The notes under the pieces: generated by a model
Told to the model about the DNA's origin: nothing
Seen by the model: the letters and a program-made list of their open reading frames with translations, nothing else
Database searches by the model: none
Position numbers and translations under genes: made by a program
Part shown: one piece after another, positions 17,775-24,789 of the stretch
Position numbering within the stretch: position 1 is the stretch's first letter
Layout of the letters: each line of letters starts with the position of its first letter
From: Mycobacterium sp.
GTDB lineage: Bacteria > Actinomycetota > Actinomycetes > Mycobacteriales > Mycobacteriaceae
Assembly (NCBI GenBank): GCA_018883075.1
Contig: VEQU01000008.1
Coordinates: 1 to 55,318 of the forward strand
DNA: 55,318 bases
Reading direction: 5' to 3'

Positions 17775-18982
17775 CCACCGCGGCACGGCCGGTCCGGCAG
17801 CTGCTCGGGCCGGCGTTCGTCGCCGCGATCGCCTACGTCGATCCCGGCAACATCGCCGCCAACGTCAGTGCGGGCGCTCAATTCGGATTTCTTCTGGTGT
17901 GGGTGATCGTCGCGGCCAACGTGATGGCGGCGCTCGTGCAGTACCTGAGCGCCAAGCTGGGTCTGGTGAGCGGCTACACATTGCCGGAGGCGGTGCGCGA
18001 CCGGACCCGAACACCAACCCGGATCGCCTACTGGATCCAGGCCGAACTGGTGGCGATCGCCACCGACGTCGCCGAGATCATCGGCGGGGCAATCGCTTTG
18101 CACTTACTCTTCGATCTGCCCCTGGTGCTCGGCGGAGTGATCACCGGCGTCGTCTCTCTTCTGCTGCTTCTCATCGGCGACCGAAGCGGGCAGCGGGTAT
18201 TCGAGCGCGTCATCACCGGGCTTCTCCTGGTGATCGCCGTCGGCTTCCTGGCGGGCTTGGTGGTCAACCCGCCCCCGGCCCAGGAGGCGGCGGCCGGCCT
18301 TGTACCGCGGTTCGACGGTGTCCAGAGTGTGCTGCTGGCGACCGCGATGCTGGGCGCGACGGTGATGCCGCACGCGGTGTATCTGCATTCCGGCCTGGCC
18401 CGCGACCGGCACGGCCATCAGCAGCCCGGGGCGGGCCGGGCACTGATGCTGCGCGCAACGCGCTGGGACGTCGGTCTGGCGATGCTGATCGCAGGCACCG
18501 TCAACCTCGCACTGCTGCTGCTCGCGGCCACCAATCTGCGCGGCCGCGACGGCACCGACACCATCGAGGGTGCGCACGCCGCCGTGTCAGACACCCTGGG
18601 CGCCGCCGTGGGCCTGCTGTTCGCGGTGGGTCTGCTCGCCTCCGGGTTCGCGTCGACATCGGTGGGCGCCTACGCCGGCGCGATGATCATGCAGGGTCTG
18701 CTGCGCAGATCGTTTCCGATACTGATCCGACGCCTCGTCACCCTGGTTCCGGCGCTGGCCGTTCTGGCCAGCGGTGTGGACCCGACCCAGGCGCTGGTGC
18801 TCTCACAGGTGGTGTTGTCCTTCGGCATCCCGTTCGCCCTCATCCCGCTGATACGGCTCACCAGCGACCGGCTGTTGATGGGCGCCGACGCCAATCACCG
18901 GGTCACCGCGATGCTGGGCTGGATCGTGGCCGCTCTCATTACGCTGCTGAACGTGGCGTTGATCTACCTGACACTGGCATGA
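17771..18982 (+). CDS. mntH: Nramp-family divalent metal transporter
   Basis: A 403-residue proton-coupled importer of Mn(II)/Fe(II)-type ions in the inner membrane. The metal-binding motif DPGN is at 24-27 (AYVDPGNIAANVSAG), and the helix-6 motif MPH occurs in GATVMPHAVYLHSGLARD; both are core Nramp sites. Eleven or so hydrophobic helices follow. The likely start is TTG at 17771, giving TTAARPVRQLLGPAF; it overlaps the previous TGA stop (TTGA), and no ATG or GTG fits better. Its own stop overlaps the next ATG by 4 bp. The unusual TTG start with double overlap suggests expression tied to its neighbours. Mn specificity is by family, not proven. Confidence 0.92.
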   Translation: MTTAARPVRQLLGPAFVAAIAYVDPGNIAANVSAGAQFGFLLVWVIVAANVMAALVQYLSAKLGLVSGYTLPEAVRDRTRTPTRIAYWIQAELVAIATDVAEIIGGAIALHLLFDLPLVLGGVITGVVSLLLLLIGDRSGQRVFERVITGLLLVIAVGFLAGLVVNPPPAQEAAAGLVPRFDGVQSVLLATAMLGATVMPHAVYLHSGLARDRHGHQQPGAGRALMLRATRWDVGLAMLIAGTVNLALLLLAATNLRGRDGTDTIEGAHAAVSDTLGAAVGLLFAVGLLASGFASTSVGAYAGAMIMQGLLRRSFPILIRRLVTLVPALAVLASGVDPTQALVLSQVVLSFGIPFALIPLIRLTSDRLLMGADANHRVTAMLGWIVAALITLLNVALIYLTLA

Positions 18983-20043
18983 GCGCGCGCCACACCTACT
19001 TCGCCTACGGGTCCAATTTGTGCGCGGTGCAGATGGCCCGGCGCTGCCCCGGTGCAGCCGATCCGCGTCCTGCCGTACTCGCCGACCATGACTGGCTGAT
19101 CAACGAGCGGGGTGTGGCCACCATCGAGCCGTTGACCGGGGCCGCTGTGCACGGCGTGCTGTGGCGGGTGACCGACGCCGACCTCGCGGTCCTCGACCGA
19201 GCCGAAGGCGTACCGGATCGCTACAGCAGGCAGGTGCTCCAGGTGCGCACAGCAGACGGAGCGACGGCGGCATGGGTCTATATCGACCAACGTGTCGAAG
19301 CCGGAGCGCCACGACCGGGTTACCTCGAGCGGGTCATCGGCGGGGCAATCCACCACGGCCTGCCGACATCGTGGATCAGCTTCCTCCAGCGATGGGACCC
19401 GAACGACTGGCCACACCCTCCTCCACGCGCGAAAGGTGCAGGACCGCAGTCATTCTCCGCTCTTCTCAGCGATCCCGCGGTCTGCGAGGAATCTGCGCTG
19501 CGATCGCGGTTCGGATTCATGGCCATCCACGGTGGAGGACTGGAGCGGATGACCGACGTAATCGCCGAGCGCGCCGCCGAGCAGGCAGGTGCGTCGGTGT
19601 ACGTGGTCCGGCACCCGCCGGACTATCCGCACCACCTGTCCTCGACGCGTTACGTGGCATCCGAGTCGCCTCTGCTCGCCGATTTCCTCGACCACGTGCA
19701 GGTCGTCGTGTCACTGCACGGCTATGGACGCATGGGGCGGAGCAATCACCTGCTGGCGGGCGGCCGCAACCGCGATCTCGCCGCCCACCTGTCCCGCCGG
19801 ATCGGGATTCCGGGCTATCAGGTCATCCACAACCTCGACGAGATCCCGCCGGAGTTACGGGGGATGCACCGCGACAATCCCGTCAACCAGCCGCAGATGG
19901 CGGGTGTGCAACTCGAACTGCCGGCCATGGTTCGGGGCATCAGCCCGCGCAGCGGTCCGCCCGGACCCGACGGCCTGTCTGAGGCCACCGCCGCGCTGGT
20001 GTCCGCCCTGGCCGCCGCCGCGGAGTCCTGGCGCACCCCCTGA
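18979..20043 (+). CDS. Fused gamma-glutamylcyclotransferase / poly-gamma-glutamate hydrolase-like protein
   Basis: A 354-residue two-domain protein. Residues 1 to about 145 are a GGCT/AIG2-like domain: the substrate loop YFAYGSNL is at 7-14 and the catalytic-type acid is E76 in LDRAEGVPDRYSRQ. Residues about 175-330 match the zinc-dependent poly-gamma-glutamate hydrolase family (PF05908, phage PghP type): H184 and E189 in IHGGGLERMTD and H247 in VVSLHGYGR reproduce the known H-x4-E...H zinc ligands. Both domains act on gamma-glutamyl linkages, so one could cut oligo-gamma-glutamate and the other cyclise gamma-glutamyl ends to 5-oxoproline (inference). No signal peptide is seen, so it is cytosolic. 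The ATG overlaps the Nramp stop by 4 bp; the importer could supply its metal. Confidence 0.85.
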   Translation: MSARHTYFAYGSNLCAVQMARRCPGAADPRPAVLADHDWLINERGVATIEPLTGAAVHGVLWRVTDADLAVLDRAEGVPDRYSRQVLQVRTADGATAAWVYIDQRVEAGAPRPGYLERVIGGAIHHGLPTSWISFLQRWDPNDWPHPPPRAKGAGPQSFSALLSDPAVCEESALRSRFGFMAIHGGGLERMTDVIAERAAEQAGASVYVVRHPPDYPHHLSSTRYVASESPLLADFLDHVQVVVSLHGYGRMGRSNHLLAGGRNRDLAAHLSRRIGIPGYQVIHNLDEIPPELRGMHRDNPVNQPQMAGVQLELPAMVRGISPRSGPPGPDGLSEATAALVSALAAAAESWRTP

Positions 20044-20079
20044 TCCGCCGGGAGTGACAGCCGTCACATCCTGAGCCAC

Positions 20080-20106
20080 CCATCCTCGGCGGAGATCGCT
20101 CCGAAT
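20080..20106 (+). promoter_or_regulatory. SigK-type promoter for the DUF1365-sigK-rskA operon
   Basis: CCATCC (20080-20085) and CCGAAT (20101-20106), 15 bp apart, match the -35 and -10 elements I recall for mycobacterial SigK. The GTG of the DUF1365 gene begins 7 bp after the -10 box, about where transcription should start, so the message is probably leaderless. Its place ahead of the operon that contains sigK implies autoregulation. Confidence 0.7.
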
Positions 20107-20113
20107 CACGATC

Positions 20114-20941
20114 GTGGAGATCACCGCGACCCCCGTACTCGACGCCCCGCTGGTCCCGGCGCTGTACCCGATCCGGGTGACTCACCTTCAGCGTTCTCCC
20201 GTCCAGCACTACGCCGAGCACCGCACCTACAGCTGGTACGTCGACGTCGACGAGCTACCCCGTTTGCCCTGGTGGCTGCGCCCGTTCGCCCGGTTCGAGG
20301 CCACCGACCACTTCGACGGCGCGTCCGGGGATTCACTGCGGCAGCGGGTCGAGGGATTCCTGGTCCGCAACGACGTCTTCATCGACGGGGGGCGGATCAC
20401 GGCACTGCTCATGCCCAGAGTCCTCGGCAGGGCGTTCAACCCGCTGAGCTTCTTCTGGTGCCATGACGCGTCGGGCGCCCTGCGGTGCGTCATCGCCGAA
20501 GTGCAAACCATCGCCGGCGAACGGCAGGCGTACCTTCTGCCACCCGTTCAGGAGGGATCGGCGACGGTGACCGGCGCGGCCGCCAACGCGCCCTTCGGCG
20601 GCACCGACGGCTACTACCTGATTCGCGCACCCCGGCCGGAGGACACCCTCGATCTCGCGGTGTCACTGCATCGCGACAACCAGGTCGCCCTGGTGGCCAC
20701 CTGGCGGGGACGACGGCGCCGGGCCGGCATCGGCCAGATCGTGATGTTGCAGCTGACCACCCCACTGGCTCCGCAGATGGCCGAAATCGGCATGCGCTTC
20801 CAGGCGGCGATGTTGCGGATGCGCGGCGCCCAGGGGACACGACAGTCGGCCCCGGCGGCTCCCGAGCGCATCGGCGCTACACCGGCGCGTCGCAGAGGCG
20901 TGCAGTGGCCGGCAAACAACCGGTCGTGGGCACGGTTGTGA
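20114..20941 (+). CDS. DUF1365 protein of the SigK operon
   Basis: A 275-residue cytosolic protein of the DUF1365 family, recognisable by ALYPIRVTHLQRSPVQHYAE at the N-terminus, the segment RVLGRAFNPLSFFWCHDASG, and the later lipid-enzyme-like block FGGTDGYYLIRAP. The biochemical role is unknown; relatives are often clustered with cyclopropane-fatty-acid synthases and FAD amine oxidases. In M. tuberculosis, as I recall, the DUF1365 gene Rv0448c lies in the sigK cluster with Rv0447c and Rv0449c; here neither partner is present and the gene is followed directly by sigK. The start is a GTG just after a SigK-type promoter. The basic C-terminal extension after about residue 235 is low complexity. 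Confidence 0.88.
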   Translation: MEITATPVLDAPLVPALYPIRVTHLQRSPVQHYAEHRTYSWYVDVDELPRLPWWLRPFARFEATDHFDGASGDSLRQRVEGFLVRNDVFIDGGRITALLMPRVLGRAFNPLSFFWCHDASGALRCVIAEVQTIAGERQAYLLPPVQEGSATVTGAAANAPFGGTDGYYLIRAPRPEDTLDLAVSLHRDNQVALVATWRGRRRRAGIGQIVMLQLTTPLAPQMAEIGMRFQAAMLRMRGAQGTRQSAPAAPERIGATPARRRGVQWPANNRSWARL

Positions 20942-21006
20942 CCACACTGCTCCACCGGCCGGTTACGCTTCGAGACGATGGCTCCCCTCACTCGCGGCGC
21001 TCACCG

Positions 21007-21555
21007 GTGACCACGCCCGACCTCGACGTTCTCCTGCGACGGGTGGCGCACCGCGATAGCGAAGCGTTCGCCGACTTCTACGACGCCACCCGATCCAGGG
21101 TCTTCGGGGTCGTGCTGCGCGTGCTGCGCGACCGCGGCTACAGCGAGGAGACCACCCAGGACATCTATCTCCAGGTGTGGCGCACCGCGGAGAGCTACGA
21201 CCCCGCCTCGGGCAGCGCCCTGGCCTGGCTGCTCACCCTGGCGCACCGCCGTGCCGTCGACCGGGTGCGCTCCGAACAGGCAGCCAGCCAGCGGGACTCT
21301 CGGTACGGCGCCGCCACCGTGGAGCGTGCGTCTGACAACGTCTCCGACGCGGTGATTTCCGGCGAGGAGCGGGCCCGCGTCATCGCCTGCCTGGAGGGGC
21401 TCACCGACATCCAACGCGAGTGCATCGAACTCGCGTACTACCGCGGGCTGACCTACGTCCAGGTCTCCGAACAGCTCTCGGCGAATCTGGCCACCGTCAA
21501 GTCGCGGATGCGCGACGCCCTGCGCGGACTTCGTAACTGTCTGGGTGTCCGATGA
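21007..21555 (+). CDS. sigK: ECF sigma factor SigK
   Basis: A 182-residue extracytoplasmic-function sigma factor. Region 2 spans about 20-90 with [20 protein letters not shown] and [16 protein letters not shown]; region 4 spans about 125-178 with [20 protein letters not shown] and [21 protein letters not shown] chose the GTG at 21007 because it gives [20 protein letters not shown] and the family's length (about 187). The anti-sigma gene overlaps its end by 4 bp. The local SigK-type promoter upstream of the preceding gene suggests positive autoregulation. The assignment rests on family wording plus the DUF1365 and RskA neighbours. In M. tuberculosis SigK drives mpt70/mpt83, which are not in this window. 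Confidence 0.93.
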   Translation: MTTPDLDVLLRRVAHRDSEAFADFYDATRSRVFGVVLRVLRDRGYSEETTQDIYLQVWRTAESYDPASGSALAWLLTLAHRRAVDRVRSEQAASQRDSRYGAATVERASDNVSDAVISGEERARVIACLEGLTDIQRECIELAYYRGLTYVQVSEQLSANLATVKSRMRDALRGLRNCLGVR

Positions 21556-22271
21556 CCGGGCCGGAGAACGACCTGCTTGAACTGGCGGTCCCCTACGCGC
21601 TTCACGCGCTGCCCGACGCAGAGCGCGACGCGGTGGAGGACCGGCTCGCCGCGGCCGGCCTGGCTGTGGCCGACTCCTTCTACGACGAGGTGCGCGCCGT
21701 GCGCGAAACCATGGCTGTGGTGGCGGCCGCCGATGCAACGGAGCCGAGCGCTCAGTTGCGCGAGCGGATCCTCGGGGCCATCACCGATGACAACGTCCGG
21801 ACACTGCACTCCCGGCGGTCGGGCAGCGGAAGGCGCACCGCGTGGCTCTCTGCCGCCGCGGCACTGGTGGTCGGCCTCGGCGCGCTCGGGGTCGGGTTGT
21901 CCCTGCGGCCACCGGCCCAACAGCCGTCCACTGCGCAACAGGTGTTCGCGGCGGCCGACGTGCACACCGTGTCCGGCGCGATCCCGGCAGGCGGTACCGC
22001 CACGGTGGTGTTCTCCCGTGACCGCAACGCCGGCGTCCTGGTGATGAACGACGTTCCGCCGCCCTCGCCGGGGACGGTGTACCAGATGTGGCTGGTGGGC
22101 GATTCCGGCGCGACACTGGCCGGCACCATGGATGCCGAGGCGGTTGCGCCGTCGACCACGGCGGTGATCAACGACCTGCGCGGGTCGCGGAAGCTTGCGT
22201 TCACCGTCGAACCCGCAGCGGGTTCCACGCAGCCCACCGGTGCTCTGATCGCCGAACTTCCGCTCACCTGA
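21552..22271 (+). CDS. rskA: Anti-sigma-K factor RskA
   Basis: A 239-residue single-pass membrane anti-sigma factor that holds SigK until regulated proteolysis. The cytoplasmic N-terminus has [20 protein letters not shown], typical of the anti-sigma domain. One transmembrane helix is at about 97-119 ([20 protein letters not shown]), followed by an extracytoplasmic RskA domain with [32 protein letters not shown] and [14 protein letters not shown]. Its ATG overlaps the sigK stop (ATGA), so the pair is coupled. The length is close to the M. tuberculosis protein. Confidence 0.94.
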   Translation: MTGPENDLLELAVPYALHALPDAERDAVEDRLAAAGLAVADSFYDEVRAVRETMAVVAAADATEPSAQLRERILGAITDDNVRTLHSRRSGSGRRTAWLSAAAALVVGLGALGVGLSLRPPAQQPSTAQQVFAAADVHTVSGAIPAGGTATVVFSRDRNAGVLVMNDVPPPSPGTVYQMWLVGDSGATLAGTMDAEAVAPSTTAVINDLRGSRKLAFTVEPAAGSTQPTGALIAELPLT

Positions 22272-22321
22272 GCAACAGCCAACCGCTGATGCACGCAGGC
22301 AGCCCCGCCTAGGCTGACGCG

Positions 22322-23143
22322 ATGGTCGCAGACTTCAGGTTCGGTATCGGTATACGGACGATCAAATCGGCGAGCCGCTTCCGCGAGAAGATCCGCCGGT
22401 TCGCCGATCAGGGGTTCGACGTCGTGCACGTACCGGACCACATCGGCGCTCCGGCGCCCTTCCCGGCCATGATGGCGGCTGCCGACGCGGCCGACATCCG
22501 GGTGGGCACCTTCGTGCTCAACGCGGCGTTCTACAGTCCGGCACTTCTCGCCCGCGATGCGGTCGCGGTGGACGTTCTCTCCGACGGCCGTCTGGAACTG
22601 GGACTCGGCACCGGCTACGTGCGCGAAGAGTTCGAAGCGGCGGAGATCCCCTACCCCACCGCCGGGCAACGCGTCGACCACCTGCGCCACACCACCACGT
22701 ACCTCAAGGGTGTCGCCCCGTCGATACCGATCCTGATCGCGGGCAACGGCGACCGCGTTCTGCGGATCGCCGCCCGGCATGCCGACATCATCGGGTTCAC
22801 CGGAGGAGGGTTGCCCACCGCCGACAATCCGGACCCGATGGCAGAACGCGTGGACTTCGTCCGTTCCGCCGCCGGTGATCGAGTTGGGGAGTTGGAGTTC
22901 AACCTTGCCGTCACCGCAGTGCCCACCGATGAGTCGGGAGTCCCGGACTTGACCTTGACGCGCGCGTACTTTCCCGAGGCGAGCGATGAGCAGTTGATGG
23001 CCATGCCCACGGTGCTCGCCGGGACACCGCGCGACATCGCCGACACATTGCTTGCGCAACGCGATCGTTACGGGGTGACGTATCTCACGGTGCAGGACTA
23101 TCATGGAGATTACTTCGCACACGTCATCAGCATGCTGAGGTGA
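22322..23143 (+). CDS. LLM-class F420-type oxidoreductase (TIGR03621-like)
   Basis: A 273-residue luciferase-like oxidoreductase. Seen are the first strand FRFGIGIRTIKSASRFREKI, the segment FDVVHVPDHIGAPAPFPAMM, the phosphate-binding LSDGRLELGLGTGYVREEFE and PSIPILIAGNGDRVLRIAAR. The wording fits a mycobacterial subfamily thought to use coenzyme F420. The substrate is unknown. It starts at the ATG at 22322, 50 bp after rskA, so cotranscription with the sigK operon is possible but not shown. It is only loosely related to the oxidoreductase at 8014. Confidence 0.88.
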   Translation: MVADFRFGIGIRTIKSASRFREKIRRFADQGFDVVHVPDHIGAPAPFPAMMAAADAADIRVGTFVLNAAFYSPALLARDAVAVDVLSDGRLELGLGTGYVREEFEAAEIPYPTAGQRVDHLRHTTTYLKGVAPSIPILIAGNGDRVLRIAARHADIIGFTGGGLPTADNPDPMAERVDFVRSAAGDRVGELEFNLAVTAVPTDESGVPDLTLTRAYFPEASDEQLMAMPTVLAGTPRDIADTLLAQRDRYGVTYLTVQDYHGDYFAHVISMLR

Positions 23144-23240
23144 AATCGGCCAGATGGCATAAATCAACCCGGTAGAAACCAGACCGAGAGCAATAAGCCC
23201 GAAAGCAAAAAGGCTGAACGCAAAAGGAGAGTGGAAGGCG
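23144..23240 (+). promoter_or_regulatory. A-rich leader before the 49-codon gene
   Basis: These 97 bp are strikingly A- and purine-rich for this genome, with runs such as GAAAGCAAAAAGGC and GCAAAAGGAGAG. The latter holds a strong ribosome-binding site (AAAGGAG) 12 bases before the GTG at 23241. A short AGCC/GGCT pairing brackets GAAAGCAAAAA. It reads as an untranslated leader or promoter region; no coding frame is supported. Confidence 0.5.
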
Positions 23241-23390
23241 GTGACGATCGTGTTCCGACGGATCACCGATGCGATGACTGCGCCGGGCCGCATGGCCTCT
23301 TGGATTCGCAAGGACTACCCGACGCAGGCACCGTTGCGCGGTCACTGCTACCTGCTCGCGCTGTGCGGTGAGGATTACGCCGCGCGCTGA
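23241..23390 (+). CDS. 49-residue basic protein of unknown function
   Basis: A short gene of 50 codons with a strong upstream AAAGGAG and a GTG start. The protein begins VTIVFRRITDAMTAPGRMAS, continues WIRKDYPTQAPLRGHCYLLA and ends LCGEDYAAR. It has two cysteines (positions 36 and 42), many Arg, and no signal peptide or membrane helix. Coding is supported by the leader with its ribosome-binding site, non-random amino-acid use, and a terminator downstream of the nearby tRNA. I believe similar short proteins occur in other mycobacteria but could not check. It lies 42 bp upstream of tRNA-Arg. Confidence 0.7.
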   Translation: MTIVFRRITDAMTAPGRMASWIRKDYPTQAPLRGHCYLLALCGEDYAAR

Positions 23391-23432
23391 CCCATCGCCT
23401 CAGCGCCTTCCCGGTAAGCTCCCAGCCGTCCT

Positions 23433-23505
23433 GCCCTCGTAGCTCAGGGGATAGAGCACGGCTCTCCTAAAGCCGGTGTCACAGGTTCGAATCCTGTCGG
23501 GGGCA
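23433..23505 (+). tRNA. tRNA-Arg (anticodon CCT)
   Basis: A complete 73-nt cloverleaf. The acceptor stem GCCCTCG pairs with CGGGGGC (7 bp with one T-G), and the D arm carries AGCTCAGGGGATAGAGC. The anticodon stem CGGCT/AGCCG encloses the loop CTCCTAA, with anticodon CCT at 23466-23468. The T arm is ACAGG-TTCGAAT-CCTGT and the discriminator is A. CCA is not encoded. It decodes AGG. A perfect 16-bp hairpin lies 42 bp downstream. Confidence 0.97.
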
Positions 23506-23547
23506 CGCCAAGATTTGGCACGCCGACATGTGGGGTGCCGAGCGCGC

Positions 23548-23583
23548 CCATCGGCCCCGAACCTCGCGGTTCGGGGCCGATGG
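23548..23583. terminator. Strong hairpin terminator after tRNA-Arg
   Basis: A perfect 16-bp inverted repeat, CCATCGGCCCCGAACC then loop TCGC then its exact complement, with no following U-tract. It lies between the tRNA-Arg end and the stop of the convergent Asp-rich protein gene (23600), so it can act on both strands. Such U-less GC-rich hairpins are usual in mycobacteria. Confidence 0.7.
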
Positions 23584-23599
23584 CCGTACGGTGAGTGTC

Positions 23600-24592
23600 T
23601 CAGCCGGCGTCGGCGGCCGACTTCGCAGCCGACCGCGCTGAACGCTCCTTCGCCTGACCGCTGCCCGCCTTGGCCGACGCCGCGCGCCCGGACGAACGCG
23701 GGGCCGCGGTGTCCGCCTTCGGTTCGGTGGTGACCGCCGAGGCGTCGTTGTCGCCGGACCCAGTGCCCTGCACGGTATCCGCGCCGTCGTTCTGGTCGTC
23801 GTCCTTCTGCGACGCAGCCGGATGCACGATGGCAGCTCGCGACAGCGACACCGTCGCCGGGGCGCTCACAGGGCTGGAGACCTCCGCGACCGCAGCCGCG
23901 GCCCGAACGCTGACCGCTTCGGCGCCGCCCGGGGGGGTCTGCAGGCCGAGCTGGCTGGTGACATAGGAGATCACGCCCGGCAGGCCGGTCGCCGAGCCGT
24001 TGTAACCGCTGAAGTAGGCGGTGGCGAGCAGCGAGTTGCCCACCGCCACCGGGCCGATGTTGAACTGCGGGATCAGCGACGTCAGGCCGAGGACGACACC
24101 CTCGACGACATTCGTCGGGGGGACGCCGAACTGGCTGGTGACATAGCTGACCACACCTTCGAGTCCGGGCGCCGAGCCGTTATAGCCGTCGTAGTACGCG
24201 GTGGCGAGCAGCGAGTTTCCGACGGCCACCGGCCCGAGATAGAAGACCGGGATCAACGCGGTCACGGCGAGGACCTCGGCCTGGTTGTTGGCGAGGAAAT
24301 CGGCGATGGAGCCACCGAAGCCGCCGCGGTCGTCGTCGTCATCGTCATCGCCGTAACCGTGGTGGTCATCGTCGTCGTCATCGTCGTCGTCGTCGTAGCC
24401 GAAACTCGCCAGGCCCTGCCACTGGGACTTCTTCGACAGCAACACATAGGCGGGGTTCAGCGAATCACCATCCGAGGCCGATGCGGTCGCCAGATCCATC
24501 TGGGCGCCCATGGAGGGTGTCGCTATGACGAGCGCCCCCACACTGGCCAAAGCGGCTCCCGCCGACATGAACGGCCGGATCTTTGTGGTCAT
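23600..24592 (-). CDS. Secreted repeat protein with long aspartate tracts
   Basis: A 330-residue protein with a signal peptide (residues 1 to about 30, hydrophobic SAGAALASVGALVIATPSMG). The mature part has four zones. First comes a short linker. Second is an acidic zone with ten consecutive Asp at 67-76, HHGYG, then seven Asp at 82-88. Third are two tandem repeats of about 60 residues, best aligned at 113-157 and 173-217 and sharing GPVAVGNSLLATAY, GYNGSA and SYVTSQ. Fourth is a Ser/Ala/Lys/Arg tail ending SARSAAKSAADAG. No family is recognised. The Asp tracts suggest Ca(II) or cation binding outside the cell. AAGGGGAG precedes the ATG at 24592. It is divergent from the thiolase operon and convergent with tRNA-Arg. 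Confidence 0.85.
   Translation of the reverse strand: MTTKIRPFMSAGAALASVGALVIATPSMGAQMDLATASASDGDSLNPAYVLLSKKSQWQGLASFGYDDDDDDDDDDHHGYGDDDDDDDRGGFGGSIADFLANNQAEVLAVTALIPVFYLGPVAVGNSLLATAYYDGYNGSAPGLEGVVSYVTSQFGVPPTNVVEGVVLGLTSLIPQFNIGPVAVGNSLLATAYFSGYNGSATGLPGVISYVTSQLGLQTPPGGAEAVSVRAAAAVAEVSSPVSAPATVSLSRAAIVHPAASQKDDDQNDGADTVQGTGSGDNDASAVTTEPKADTAAPRSSGRAASAKAGSGQAKERSARSAAKSAADAG
23942..24256 (-). repeat. Two tandem protein-coding repeats (about 180-bp period)
   Basis: The segments 24122-24256 and 23942-24076 encode 45-residue copies beginning LIP and ending in SYVTSQ plus a short tail, about 180 bp apart. They match over long stretches of DNA too, for example the shared GCGGTGGCGAGCAGCGAGTT block. 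This is an internal duplication in the secreted protein. Confidence 0.85.
24329..24394 (-). repeat. GAC/GAT trinucleotide tract encoding polyaspartate
   Basis: On the coding strand, ten Asp codons (24365-24394) and seven Asp codons (24329-24349) flank HHGYG. Codons mix GAC and GAT, which limits slippage, and length changes would stay in frame. Confidence 0.85.
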
Positions 24593-24789
24593 CGCGCTCC
24601 CCTTACGTACTTTGACAGTTAACTGCAGATGTATCCGCAGATGTACACAGAGTGTGGAGCGTAGCTGACACCACCGGCTCCAGCAAACTAATCAGCAAAT
24701 TTTCTTCTGCGCGTCCGGGCGCCGGAACCACAGCGGCCCGACCAGCGATTTCACCATTGCCGCTCTGTTAACTGGAGTAACCTGGGGCG
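24593..24789. promoter_or_regulatory. Divergent promoter region
   Basis: This 197-bp AT-richer gap separates the secreted-protein gene (minus) from the thiolase operon (plus). It contains the palindrome CAGTTAACTG at 24616-24625, a related GTTAACTGGAGTAAC at 24767-24781 close to the thiolase ATG, and a direct repeat of GCAGATGTA (24626 and 24638). The shared GTTAACTG could be a regulator site, perhaps for the HxlR protein at the operon end, but this is a guess. Confidence 0.4.

Noticed and set aside
24329-24394. Phase-variable or CRISPR-like repeat
   Set aside because: The tract is a codon-level Asp repeat with mixed GAC/GAT inside a gene; length changes would stay in frame and there are no spacers.
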